Of a stretch of DNA of 64,000 nucleotides, positions 43,265 to 54,707 are shown one piece after another (positions within the stretch are counted from its first letter, which is position 1; each line of letters starts with the position of its first letter). Source of the stretch: Branchipolynoe longqiensis (taxonomy: Eukaryota > Annelida > Polychaeta > Phyllodocida > Polynoidae); NCBI GenBank assembly GCA_030323885.1, contig CM059202.1:46022849-46086848 (forward strand), read 5' to 3'. Position numbers and translations under genes: made by a program. Below the pieces are notes generated by a model that did no database searches, was not told the origin of the DNA, and saw only the letters and a list, made by a program, of their open reading frames with translations.

Positions 43265-44050
43265 AAATAATTAATATATATATATATGATGTATAACGCA
43301 TTGTACAAGTATAAAGATACGTAAGAGAATTATTATTATTATTATTGTTATACTTCGTAAGACCCAACACTGTACCGGTGGCACCACTTGCAGCCTCCTC
43401 GCCTTCACCGGATGTAGACCAGTGTCAGTCGCAGCAGAGGATTTTTGTCTTTGTATTATATAATGCATGCATGGCTTGTTTGTTCTCTCGTTTTCCATCT
43501 TACTCTTAGCCAGATTTATATATATCTCCGGACCGAGCGCGGTGGCCGAATCGGTAGAGCACAGGCCTCGCGTGCGGAAAATCGGGAGTTCGTGACTTTG
43601 GTTCCCGGTCGAGTCAAACCAATGACTTAAAAATTGATACTTGTCGCTTCCTAGCCTGGTGCTCGGCATTATTAGGATAGGGCATGGGCTGGTTAGCTCG
43701 GTGTCAGGATAATGTGACTGAGCGGGATATCGGGTCATGGTGCCGGTGGCCTGATTTCCCAGTGGGGCAGCACTATAAAATCACCATGAGTGTGTACTGT
43801 CACAAGTCGGTACCCGTCCTGATATGACCTTAGATGTTGCTAGGACATAAAACAACAACAAACAAACAATATATATCTCCTGTGCGACTGACACTGATCT
43901 ACATCCGGTGGAGGTGAAGAGGGTAGGTGGAGACACTGGTACAGCGTTGGTCTTACGGAGTATAACAAATTATAATAATAATTAACCCTTATGTATCTTT
44001 ATACTCGCATAATTCGTTATACATCACATAAATATACTAATATATATAAT
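43265..44050. repeat. large inverted repeat (~170-bp arms) with a SINE in the loop
   Basis: Left arm ~43265-43440, right arm ~43881-44050. Matching blocks include ggatgtagaccagtgtcagt, cgtaagacccaacactgtac, agtataaagatacgtaag and gatgtataacg, with many differences. Subtracting the SINE, the loop is only ~90 bp, so this was a palindromic unit before the SINE arrived. Confidence 0.78.
43530..43869 (+). mobile_element. SINE-A reference copy, head type 1, with TSD
   Basis: 340 bp, flanked by an 11-bp target duplication tatatatctcc (43519-43529 and 43870-43880), so the limits are exact. Order: tRNA-like head with A-box-like ggtggccgaatcggtagagc and B-box-like region (here gagttcgtgactttggttcc, with a small insert); body from caaaccaatgacttaaaaat through tcctagcctggtgctcggca, gataatgtgactgag and gcagcactataaaatcacca; tail gttgctaggacataaaacaa then (caa)n/(caaa)n. 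The TSD shows LINE-type retrotransposition. Confidence 0.93.
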
Positions 44051-44385
44051 ATAACATATGTATATCGATTATAGCTAAATCATAGACTGGAGCCGTGATA
44101 TCATAAACATTCCAAAGGTGACGTATAAGTCTACCATTCAAAAGTAGACTTTTTTCACAACATGGTGCGGTATGAGTGTGCACATTTTGTTGGTGGTCAC
44201 GTGGTGTACCTGGAGGCCTGCGCTTCGTCCACTCTGGGCGTTCAGACATGTGCGCTGTACACTGTTAACTCACCCTGCGTCCGCCAACTCACCAACAGTG
44301 ACAGTTTGGGCTCTTTTTCTGGGGAGGCGGGAGGGGTGAGGGGGGGGGAGGGGTTGGTGAAGGTGTATTTATGCTGCTCATAAAG
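44051..44385. other. unassigned stretch
   Basis: No repeat or gene recognised; a short purine patch at 44330-44355. Confidence 0.4.
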
Positions 44386-44640
44386 GCCCTGTCACACCTC
44401 GCCGGATTGAGGAAACGGAAAGAAACCGAACAAAGTCTGTTGATATCCAGCAAAGTCTGGTTTGTGTCTGTTGCATATCCATTGATATCCGTTGATATCC
44501 GGCCCGATCCATTACAACTTTTGAGCATGCACAAAACTTGGAACGGATGCCGCCAGATTGACGTTTCTTGTCCGTTTGAATTCGTTTAGTCCGCTTATCG
44601 TCCATTAGCTTTCCGTTCATGTCCATTTCATGGTTTAAAG
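44386..44640. repeat. low-copy repeat with acaacttttg hairpin, copy 3
   Basis: ggccctgtcacacctcgccg start, several gttgatatcc words, then the core acaacttttgagcatgcaca also seen at 29507, followed by gtccgttt/tttccgttc words. Confidence 0.58.
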
Positions 44641-44644
44641 TCTA

Positions 44645-44806
44645 TGTCTTGGCAACATCTAAGGTCATATCAGGACGGGTACCAACTTGTGACAGTGCGC
44701 ACTCATGGCGACTTTGCGCTGCCACCCCACTGGGACACCAGGCCGCTAGCACCATGACTTGATATCCCACTCAGTCACATTATCCTGACACTGAGCCAAC
44801 CAGTGA
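44645..44806 (-). mobile_element. SINE-A distal half
   Basis: agtctatgtcttggcaacat to gacactgagccaaccagt; stops mid-body. Confidence 0.82.
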
Positions 44807-45076
44807 CTACACAAGTACACCATGGTCTGGGTAGCACGTCGTAATGGCTCCATCGCATATTGTAGGTACTCCAAACTGATTCTTTTTCTTTTCAGGAAGT
44901 TAATTTCCAAATGGTACCGTTAGAAAGAGATTTTATCATTATGATTACAAATTTTGTCTCACCATAAAATAAACAGAAGCAACTAAAACTGTCTAAACGT
45001 ATTAACAGTAGTTATCAATGACAACAGGTCATGCTCATTCGCTGACCGTCTCGACCCACACATCTGTAGACAACCA

Positions 45077-45461
45077 AAGACCCTATAATACTAAGATGGC
45101 TCACTCCCTATCTCTCCAATGGTAATGTAAATTTTGCAGTGCCACCTTGTGGTGGGCTTGATCAGCCAGTTGCTGGTTGGTGTTTCACATGTAAACACAT
45201 ACAATTATATTATACATGAGATAGGTAATTATGAATACACATCAATATGAAATTGCTATGAACAAATACCCATCATCATCAGCATCAGCATCATCATCAG
45301 CATCGCCATCATTACACATCTTTCACATTCATATATACATTTATACATATAATATAGCACCTGTTTAACAAAGAGAACAGCCAGCGCACTAAGTGGTGGG
45401 TTTGATCATTTTGATTACACAGTACAGGCTGAGTGAGCCGTCTTAGTATTATAGGGTCTTT
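45077..45461. mobile_element. MITE with ~29-bp TIRs (M6)
   Basis: Left agaccctataatactaagat and inverted right agaccctataatactaagac, both continuing ggctcactc. 385 bp, interior with a (CAT)n tract at ~45271-45311. caaag/ctttg flank the ends, extending the symmetry by a few bases. Confidence 0.78.
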
Positions 45462-45554
45462 GAGACAACTCGTCTGTTGGAGTATGACAGTGCTCTACTG
45501 GTTATCTGCGTAGAGAAGGAAGTCTGCGGTGGTTGGGTAAATGCGGAATGAGTT

Positions 45555-45850
45555 TTGTTTGTTTGTTTGTTCTTGTTTTATGCCCTAGCAACATCTAAGG
45601 TCATATCAGGACGGGTACCAACTTGTGACAGTGCGCACTCATGGCGACTTTATAGTGCTGTCCCAATGGGAAACCAGTTCGCCAGCACCATGACCTGGTA
45701 TCCCACTCAGTCACATTATCCTGACACTGAGCTAACCAGTCCTTGCCCTGTCCTAATAATGCCGAGCACCTGGCTAGGAAGCGACAAGTATCAATTTTTG
45801 AGTCATTGGTTTGACTTGACCATGGTTCGAACCCATGACCTTCCGAATGA
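45555..45850 (-). mobile_element. SINE-A, head partly lost
   Basis: Tail tttgtttgtttgttcttgtt to B box ggttcgaacccatg; ends in gaccttccgaatgag. Confidence 0.85.
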
Positions 45851-45894
45851 GCTTTCACTGTTAGTCGGGCGTTGTGTGCGTCGTCCATCTTGCC

Positions 45895-46572
45895 TTAAAG
45901 TTGCATATCCTGCTGGTTTTGAGTTTGTGAAAAAAAATCTTTTTAGTTTAATTTAGATAAACCTATTAGGTTGACCACTAAAATCTACTTCACTTTAGTT
46001 TGAAGCAACTTTCACCTCAAAGGGTTAAAGTTGCACAGTCCGATGGTTTTGAGTTTCGGAAATTTTCTGAGATAAATACATTAGGTTGATCGTTATTATG
46101 TACCTTACTTTAGCTTGAAGTAAGTTTTATTTTAAGTGGCTCGCTTTTGAGATATTTGAAGTGGAACCATGCCAAATTAATTTTGGCAAGCTTGCCAAAA
46201 CTCTGACCCCATAGGCTTCTGCAGTAACAGGTTGTATTCAATTACCTCAGTATTCCCTTCTGTGTGGCAATAAATGTTTAATAAATGCACCAGTATCTAA
46301 GTTAGATATGTAGAATCACATTTAGATAGTTGTTTTGGTTTTGAAAATTTGATATTTTCATCGGACTATGCAGCTTTAACTTTGAATATATTTGAAGTGA
46401 AAATTTGCCAAAATTAATGTTGGGAGTGGATTGTCCACGGAAAGGTTGGCAAGTGAGAGATTCTGTTCAGGTAACTTCATCTTCATTCGGTCCAGCGATT
46501 CATATTTAATCAATACACTAGTATCTAAATAGGATAAGTTCATTCAAATCTAGTCTTCTGCTTCGAAAACTG
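45895..46572 (+). mobile_element. TTAA MITE (M1), old copy split by a younger copy
   Basis: Left half 45895-46024 (ttaaagttgcatatcctgct to cacctcaaaggg) and right half 46380-46572 (ctttgaatatatttgaagtg onward) surround a complete M1 at TTAA. The right end is truncated before its TIR. Confidence 0.78.
46025..46379 (+). mobile_element. TTAA MITE (M1), complete, nested
   Basis: 355 bp including TTAA at both ends: ttaaagttgcacagtccgat to atcggactatgcagctttaa. It is inserted inside another M1. Confidence 0.88.
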
Positions 46573-46919
46573 CCTTGTTTGTTTTTGTGGGTTTTGTTGT
46601 GTTTTCTTTTGGTGATGGGTGTATTTATGCTGCCGATAACGGTTAAGTCTAATGACTTGTTTTCGCCGCTAGACAGTAATAGTCTTGTGATTCCCCTTCT
46701 TGTTATCACTTTCAGTTGTTGTGTAGCTAACTACTGCATGCATTCTTTCTCTGTTTGTAAGCATTCTCCCACATCCCCCAAACCTCTGTGAGTTTGTTCG
46801 TTCTACAATCGGATAATTGTTTGGTTACCAATAGTTAATTTCTCTGAATGTCTTCACCTTGCTGTGTTAGTGGTCATTAGGTTTTGATTTTAAGTTTAAA
46901 GTTTACCTTTTGTATGTAT
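46573..46919. other. unassigned stretch
   Basis: T/G-rich single-copy sequence; 60-70-codon frames without domains. Confidence 0.4.
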
Positions 46920-47102
46920 TGTCATGGGGGCAATGAAAATGGGAAATACTGTGCCTAGAGTGGGACTCGAACCCACATCTCTTTGCATTCCGGGCCAGTG
47001 TGCTAACCATTACACCACCTAGGCTCCCTGATATCAACACACTCCCCACGCCTACCTGTCTATGTGGTTACTTGCCTGAGAGGTCAGTGCAGACCACTAC
47101 AG
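46920..47102 (-). mobile_element. SINE-B, partial
   Basis: gtcatgggggcaatgaaaat to gtcagtgcagaccactacag. A (GATT)n run at 47147-47172 follows and may be a LINE tail. Confidence 0.82.
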
Positions 47103-47188
47103 TATCATACCTAGCATCTATTATAGGCCTATTATAGCTGTATCCTATTGATTGATTGATTGATTGATTGATACCCTCTAAAAACTTT

Positions 47189-47570
47189 GTTGGAGTTTTA
47201 CATCCTGGCAACATCTAATCTCATATCAAGATGGCTACCGATTTGTGACAGTGTGCACTCGTGGCGACTTTATAGTGCTGTCCTAATTTCCCACTCAATT
47301 ATATTATCCTGATACCGAACAAAGCAGTCCTTGCCCTATCCTATTAATGCCAAGTGCCAGGCTAGGTAGCGACAAGTATCAATTTTGTAAGTCATATGTT
47401 TGACTCGGCTGAGATTTGGACTCCTGACCTTCTGCGCTTCGAAAACCTGATACTTACTTACACCGGACTCTGCAGTGTTAGGTTCCTTTAGAGAGTGCGC
47501 ATACTGTCTGTATGTTTGTTTGTTGTTTTATGTCCTAGCAACATCTAAGGTCATGTCAGGACGGGCTGTC
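47189..47570 (-). mobile_element. SINE-A, one partial copy and one tail
   Basis: 47189-47440 runs from ggagttttacatcctggcaa to tttggactcctgaccttctg, with the A-box side lost; 47513-47565 is an extra tail (tttgttgttttatgtcctag to gtcatgtcaggacggg). Confidence 0.8.
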
Positions 47571-47637
47571 TGTATGTGTGCAGTGAAATTACACACTGGG
47601 AGTTATACTTCGTCCAGGTACTCACCGCCATGCTTCT

Positions 47638-47942
47638 TGAAGATTTATACCGCCTGTCATGGATAAGTCTCAATACACTTGTTTTCACCATTAGACAGTT
47701 GGCCGATAGAAAGCCCGAACCTACACGTTTACCGACCCAAGGGACTTTTAACCTCCCACACCAACCAGACATGGTATGAGAGCAACTAGCCTTTGATGAC
47801 GCTGTAAGTTATACACAGCGGTGGAAATCCAAATTGGCAGAGGTGGGGGCACGGGGAAATGAACCACCGACCTTCAGATTAGGAATCCGACCTAGAAAAA
47901 GGTCGGACACTAAGTCTAACTACTCCGCCACAGAGAACACCC
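47638..47942 (-). mobile_element. SINE-C, near complete
   Basis: Minus-strand copy with head gttctctgtggcggagtagt at 47940 and the body in reverse to gaagatttatacc at 47638. Immediately beyond it are (TA)n and the end of the DIRS-like element. Confidence 0.87.
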
Positions 47943-47956
47943 ATATATATATATAT

Positions 47957-48272
47957 ATAGTATAGTTATACGAGTCTTACCTTGGTACAGATGATGGATA
48001 ACTGTTGTTTTACCGAGGTATAAGCCTCGGATAGATGTGGGCTAGGGAGAGGTAAGCACGTCCGGTACCAGCAATCTTAACCTACTTATTGAGGATAAAA
48101 ATGACTTTCAAACAATGGATACTATTACTTTACCGAAAAGGTACACCAACGGAATAGATGTGGCAGGGTGTGGCGGGAGGGCCCTAGCCCACATCTATCC
48201 GAGGCTTATACCTCGGTAAAACAACAGTTATCCATCATCTGTACCAAGGTAAGACTCGTATAACTATACTAT
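47957..48272. repeat. 91-bp perfect inverted repeat at the DIRS 3' end
   Basis: Arms 47957-48047 and 48182-48272 are exact reverse complements over 91 bp, with a 134-bp spacer. In DIRS elements an internal complementary region lies beside the right terminal repeat and pairs with it; the position just downstream of the recombinase frame fits that. The same cctcggtaaa words recur just inside (48275-48290). Confidence 0.88.
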
Positions 48273-48399
48273 TTTACCTCGGTAAACAGCCTCAGGCTAG
48301 CCTCAGGCTAGGGAGACCTTTACATAATTCATTTTTATCCTTAATATCATTCTTTCTTATTATTATAACATTCTAAATTTTTGTTCTCACCTATTCTTG

Positions 48400-49509
48400 T
48401 TAGTTGGCGAGAAGACGCTTTGCAACGCCGGTAGGCTTTTCTAGTCGTTTATTATAATGTTTTGCAAACGACTTAGCCGTCTTCCAGCCTGCATGCGCTA
48501 GTATTCTTTTCACAGAAATACCAAGCACCCGTGCCTTGGAGACCATGGCTCCTCTAGTTGAGTGGGAAGAGTATTTACTCGTATCCACTCCAGCCAATTT
48601 CAACACGTAATTGTCCATCTGGCAAGTGTGTCTCGTGAAATCGCCTTATGTGGCTTTATAAAGCTCACTAATAGTTGTTGTGATGCACGTAAATCCTGTT
48701 TGCTTGTATATATAAGCCCGTATGGCCGACACAACACATAATTTCCGATCATTCGGAAAACAGTCTAAGTGAACCGTTGATAAAGGGTCACCTAACGTGT
48801 TCGATTTAAGCAATTTTTCTAAATCAAACGTAGCTTGTTGCTTGTCTATTTCTAATCCAGTTAAGGATAAAGCAACAATCGTCTGTCCTCTGTGTCCGGT
48901 TACTAACAATAACAGGACCGCGACCTTAAAACCTAACTGTTTTATATCTAACCACGAGTTGTGAGGCCAAGCCTGAAACAACTTAAATACTATAGAAACA
49001 TCCCAAAACCGACTATACTTTGGTTTTGGAGGATTCCTTTGATAAATTGAACGAAGTAAATAACAAATAACATGATGTTTTCCAACTGTTTCGCCATCAA
49101 TTCTAGGTAATATAATTGATAACGCACACCTCGCCGCATTAATCGATCCAAAGGAAAGTCCTTCATCCTCTAGAGAACGAAGAAACCGAGCTACTTGTGA
49201 AATCTTTGGATTTGTTGGCTTAACTTTCATTAACAAACAATGTACACCCCATTTCTTTAAATAGGTTGTATACATTTTGACAGTTCCTGGCCTCCAGGCA
49301 TCCGATACTATCCTATCCTCAGTAATTCTGTCCAATCCAAATTGCTGTAGCTGCTTCCTTAGAAAAGGAATGCCAATAGGGGCGTCGTTGACACGTCGCC
49401 GTGAACCACTAGCGGTCCGTGGTGCGTCAGATTCCCGAGTTTTCTTGGGAATCGTATACGATCTTTTGCCAGTTGTGAAACTGCTGGCAGCCAAGGTTGC
49501 GTGTCCCAA
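48400..49509 (-). pseudogene. tyrosine recombinase of the DIRS-like element
   Basis: A 287-codon frame (49509-48646) carries the N-terminal SAM-like region and the first catalytic Arg (GHRGQT, about residue 207). A TAA closes it at 48646-48648. A 72-codon frame (48618-48400) gives the rest: HSTR (His19, Arg22), HAGW and the catalytic Tyr in KHYNK (Tyr55). The ~20 residues between (IKPHK...) read in a different frame, so two small compensating shifts have occurred. Active-site residues are all still present. The start overlaps the preceding RNase H frame by ~150 bp, as is common in DIRS elements. Confidence 0.88.
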
Positions 49510-50234
49510 TCGGGCACCACCAGTATCGCATGTGTCCCTTCCAAGCCGATTTTTCTCACTACTCGGCTGATAATGCTAAATGGTGGGAAAATATAAAAAT
49601 AATTATTTTCCCAGGTAATAGCAAACGCATCTACTTTCCAAGCATCCGGTTCAGGATGCCAAGAAACATAACAGGGTAACTTGTTATTATTTCGTGATGC
49701 AAATAGGTCAACTTCAGGTGTACCCCATTTTTCACAAACGAAGTTAAACAAATGTGTAGAGAGAGACCACTCTAAATGGTCATGGAAATTTCTACTTTTA
49801 TAATCTGCAAGTGTATTTTGTGACCCTGGAATATGCGCTACAGTCAGCCAGACTTGTTGAGCCTGTGCCCAGTTCCAAATCAGTTTAGATAACTGATTGC
49901 AAGACTTTGATTTGGTTCCACCCATGTTACGAATATATGCCATGGCAGTAGTATTATCAGTTAGTATTCTAACCTGTGATTTATTTATCTTTACTAAACT
50001 ACGTAAGCCCAGATAAATAGCACGCAATTCTAGTGCATTAATATAGTCTGATTTTTCATCATCAAGCCATCTACCTCCTGTTGTGACCCCATCTCGATGA
50101 GCTCCCCAACCTTCTAACGAAGCATCAGTAGTAATTACTGTATTAGGTTCCGCCATGCGGATTGGATTTGGTGAACTTGCTATATGTTGCATCCACCATC
50201 CAATATCCTGTAACCCTTCTTGCGAAATAAACAT
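49359..50234 (-). pseudogene. RNase H and linker region of the DIRS-like element
   Basis: 291 codons. RNase H signature: TDASLEGWGAHRDG (first Asp), NALELRAIYLGL (Glu), ILTDNTTAMAYI (Asp) and QNTLADYKSR (last Asp). Then the DIRS linker EVDLFASRNNNKLPCYVSWH and FPPFSIISRVVRKI. It is separated from the reverse transcriptase by ~80 bp with frame breaks (50235-50312); the family normally has one continuous RT-RH frame. Confidence 0.88.
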
Positions 50235-50312
50235 CTTTCGCTCAAAATTGCATTTTAATTATAAACCTAAATCTATATAAATTTCTAGCCATTTTAATAT
50301 GGGACCTTCCCA

Positions 50313-51097
50313 TCAAGCAGGTGCATATGAGGTCATTATGCCAATAAGAACAGCAACCTGTCTAATTTTTGGCTTTGATAACTTAATAAGCTGAGTCGCT
50401 GTAGTCATAAACTTAATTAGTTTTTGTTCTGTTATCGACACTGTAAGGGACAGTGTATCCAGAATAAACCCTAAACATTTGAGTTGTTTTGTTGGTTTAA
50501 ACACTGACTTTTGTTGATGTACATAAAACACCAATTTAGTGAGTAATGCACATAAATCCAAAACTGCATTCACACAACCAATTTGTGTTGAAGCTATAAT
50601 AAAAGAATCATCTATGTATGGAAACATTATATGACCTTTCCTCGCCATTACCGAGAAAACAGGTTTAAGCAATTTAGTAAATAAACGTGGCGCACAAGCT
50701 AAGCCATTCGGCATACAGGTAAACTCATAGAGTTGGTTATCCCAAATAAATCGAAGAAATTTTCGGTATTTTTCCATTATGGGAAGCGTATAATATGCAT
50801 CCTGTAAATCAACACTAGCCATCCACGCATCTGGTGTAATCAGATCCCGTGCCGTATCTAGAGAGAACATTTTAAAATGTCGATATTCCACCCTTTTATT
50901 AAGGATTGTTAAATCCAGGATCATTCGAACATCACCATTAGGCTTCGGTCTCGAGAAAATGTTTGAAATAAACTGTCCTGAACAGTGTGTCACTTTTTGT
51001 ATAATTCCTTTCTCAAAGAATTTATGTACCTGTTTAGTTAGTGCGTCTCGTTCAACTGGTTGAATGTTATATGGAAAAGGTATTATACTTTGTACTG
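50313..51097 (-). pseudogene. reverse transcriptase of the DIRS-like element
   Basis: About 261 codons visible from the gap edge. Fingers/palm motifs in order: RPKPNGDVRMILDLTILN, ASVDLQDAYYTLPI (motif A), FTCMPNGLACAPRLFTKL (motif B), FPYIDDSFI (catalytic YIDD), LGFILDT. It ends at a stop soon after SKPKIRQVAVLIGIMTS, short of the normal RNase H fusion. The 5' part is lost in the gap. Confidence 0.9.
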
Positions 51098-51595
51098 NNN
51101 NNNNNNNNNNNNNNNNNNNNNNNNNNNNNNNNNNNNNNNNNNNNNNNNNNNNNNNNNNNNNNNNNNNNNNNNNNNNNNNNNNNNNNNNNNNNNNNNNNNN
51201 NNNNNNNNNNNNNNNNNNNNNNNNNNNNNNNNNNNNNNNNNNNNNNNNNNNNNNNNNNNNNNNNNNNNNNNNNNNNNNNNNNNNNNNNNNNNNNNNNNNN
51301 NNNNNNNNNNNNNNNNNNNNNNNNNNNNNNNNNNNNNNNNNNNNNNNNNNNNNNNNNNNNNNNNNNNNNNNNNNNNNNNNNNNNNNNNNNNNNNNNNNNN
51401 NNNNNNNNNNNNNNNNNNNNNNNNNNNNNNNNNNNNNNNNNNNNNNNNNNNNNNNNNNNNNNNNNNNNNNNNNNNNNNNNNNNNNNNNNNNNNNNNNNNN
51501 NNNNNNNNNNNNNNNNNNNNNNNNNNNNNNNNNNNNNNNNNNNNNNNNNNNNNNNNNNNNNNNNNNNNNNNNNNNNNNNNNNNNNNNNNNNNNNN
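51098..51595. other. assembly gap (498 N)
   Basis: Unknown bases. The DIRS-like element is on the left and an inverted LINE copy on the right; true distance and junction are unknown. Confidence 0.99.
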
Positions 51596-52487
<892 letters not shown>

Positions 52488-52554
52488 ACATATCAAAGGT
52501 CACCATGGCCACATGAGACGCAATGTCAACGGCATGCCAGCACCATTCTTCTCC

Positions 52555-52735
52555 CCAAAACTCCCTCCCTTCCTCCCTCCCTCCCACCCCCTTTCCCCCT
52601 CTCCCGCCCTACCTCTCTCCGTCCCTCACCCCTCCCCCTCCCTACCCCCTGTCCATCCTACATCCCTCACTCCCTCCTCTGCGTCCTTCCCCCTCCCGCC
52701 CTCCTACCTCCCCCCCCCCCCCCCCCCGCCCCCCA
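52555..52735. repeat. CT/C-rich tract
   Basis: Pyrimidine-rich block ending in ~17 C; no gene. Confidence 0.9.
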
Positions 52736-53216
52736 CCCGCTACATCCCCATATAACCCAGCATACACGAGCACACATTGACAGCAGGATGTTTGATCAGG
52801 GTCACTTTAATGTGCGCAGTGAATAGATCAAGAGCCGAGTGTCGACTCGTGCTTTTGAAATGACATAACCGGGCACAGACGGAGTTTTATTTAGACATGC
52901 CGTGACACTGATTGTGTGTGGGCTGCGGACTGGCACCCGACTGTGTGTGTGCCTGTGTGTGTGCAGAGAGACAGTCCTGCCACGGCTACTGCTGTTTGAA
53001 AACAGACCCGCGGTGGTTAAGGCCTGTTTGAACCAGCAACCCTCCCCCCTCCCCCGCCCCTAGACACTCACCCGGTCTCTGCACATGTCAGCAGAGAAGC
53101 TCATTCACGGGAGACAAAGAGTGCTTAGCTTTAGGAGAACTTCACTCGCTTACGATATATATGTATATATATGTGTATATATAATATGTGTATATATACA
53201 TGCATAAGCGACTGCA
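52736..53216. other. unassigned stretch
   Basis: Contains a TG patch (52913-52965) and (TA)n-like sequence (53154-53200); no gene. Confidence 0.4.
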
Positions 53217-53226
53217 ACAAAGCAAT

Positions 53227-53583
53227 GATGTTTGTTTGTTGTTGTTTTACATCCTAGCAACTTCTAAGGTCATATCAGGATGGGCACCGACTTGTCACAG
53301 TGCACACTCATGGCAACTTAATAGTGCTGCCCCACTGAAAGACCAGGCCGCCAGTGCCATGACCTGATATTCCACTCAGTCACATTATCCGGACACTGAG
53401 AGAACCAGTCCTTGCCCTATTCTAATAATGCCGGGTGTCTGGCTAGGAAGTGACAAATATAAATGTTTAAGTCATTGGTTTGACTCGACCAGGGTTCGAC
53501 CCTACAAACCCATGAGTCCAGATCCCCCAATCTCCCAAAACAGGAGACGGATGCTCAACTCATTTGGCCATCCTGCCTGGTCT
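53227..53583 (-). mobile_element. SINE-A, complete, head type 2, with TSD
   Basis: Flanked by a 10-bp target duplication acaaagcaat (53217-53226 and 53584-53593). The head reads gaccaggcaggatggccaaa on the minus strand, with the doubled B-box region; it is ~15 bp longer than type 1 copies. Confidence 0.92.
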
Positions 53584-53784
53584 ACAAAGCAATAAGGGAC
53601 GAACTGCAAACTCGAATCTATACACAAAGGGACGCAAAGTAAACGTGCATACTATAACATATATATTATTTGGATCTCAATAAAGTCAAGATGCTAAGTG
53701 ATTGGTTGAGAACAATGACTTTGGCTGGCCAAACAATATCAGCCTACCGATTTTATTTACTTGTGCAAAGTTTTGCGGTAAGTC

Positions 53785-53908
53785 ATGGTGCTGGTGGCCT
53801 GGTCTCCCAGTGGGGCAGCACTATTAATTTGCCATGAGTGCGCACTATGCCAAGTCAGTGCATATCCTGATATGACCTTAGAAGTTGATAGGACGTAAAA
53901 CAACAACA
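53785..53908 (+). mobile_element. SINE-A distal third
   Basis: gtaagtcatggtgctggtgg to aggacgtaaaacaacaacag. Confidence 0.82.
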
Positions 53909-54062
53909 GTGACACACACCCATGTAGGCTGCGCGCGAGGGGTTAACATGCATGTGAGCAATCAAACGCGCCCAGGATGGGCTCAACCAACTGTGATTTG
54001 AGCTTTACAAAACTAATCTTCGATCCTAAATTTCCCACCGTGTGTTGAATACAATTATACAA

Positions 54063-54284
54063 TTATGCATAACTAATAACATCTTCTTGTTGGTTGTCCA
54101 TCGGTGGTGACAATGACAGCAACTCATCATTTGTTGTGAACTCGTCAATGACTGATGAGTCCAATTGGTGCTCGGAATGTGCAGTTGCACATTGGACATG
54201 TGTGTAGCTGCTGTCAGAGCGTCTGGTGGATGAAGGAGACCAATCTTTTCTCTGCTGATGCTTGAGATATATGATCAGTTTCAA
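54063..54284 (-). CDS. possible terminal exon (weak)
   Basis: From an acceptor-like ctcaagcatcagcag at ~54263-54249 the minus strand stays open for ~62 codons to a TAA at 54063. The peptide is polar (Ser, Asp, Glu, Gln rich; ends NQQEDVISYA) and not repetitive, like the tail of a larger protein. No family recognised. The sequence after the stop resembles 57058-57145, so it may be part of a repeat instead. Confidence 0.18.
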   Translation of the reverse strand: MKLIIYLKHQQRKDWSPSSTRRSDSSYTHVQCATAHSEHQLDSSVIDEFTTNDELLSLSPPMDNQQEDVISYA

Positions 54285-54386
54285 ACTGTGTTATGCCTTT
54301 ATCAATAGAAGCACGCCATGAACTCCTGTCCTTGGCCACTAACATACACAGGCACACACATATATATATATATACATACACATATA

Positions 54387-54645
54387 TGAGCCTGTCTCAA
54401 AAGGTGATAACTCTTTTTTTGTGTGTGTCCATTGTAACGATTGACAGAAAACAGCACAGAAACGGTTACACTGAAAACACAAGGACATTTGCTTCAAATC
54501 AATATGTATTCTATTGGGATTATGAAACACCATGTAAAAAAAAAATCTGTTTATCCTGAGCAATTGCATAAGCAGATATTATGTTGATCGTTACAATGGA
54601 CAAAGTTTTGTCCCGTATTGCTTAGCACCTTTTGAGGCAGTCTCA
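54387..54645 (+). mobile_element. Tc1/mariner-type MITE (M4), copy 2
   Basis: 259 bp between TA dinucleotides, same orientation as 35131-35386 and very similar along its whole length. Non-coding. Confidence 0.84.
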
Positions 54646-54707
54646 TATACATATACATATACATATACATGTATATGTATATGTATATGTATATGCGGGT
54701 ATTACAG

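Larger units (their letters stand above)
47957..51097 (-). mobile_element. DIRS-like tyrosine-recombinase retrotransposon, 5' part missing
   Basis: On the minus strand the order is reverse transcriptase, RNase H plus linker, tyrosine recombinase, then an inverted-repeat terminus. This order and the recombinase (instead of a DDE integrase) identify the DIRS order of retrotransposons. The gag region and the other terminus are not seen: the sequence enters a gap at 51098, and a LINE lies beyond it. Several frame breaks show that this copy is not functional as read. Confidence 0.9.

Noticed and set aside
51098..51595. frames running through the gap
   Set aside because: The bases are unknown, so frames that cross the N stretch have no meaning.
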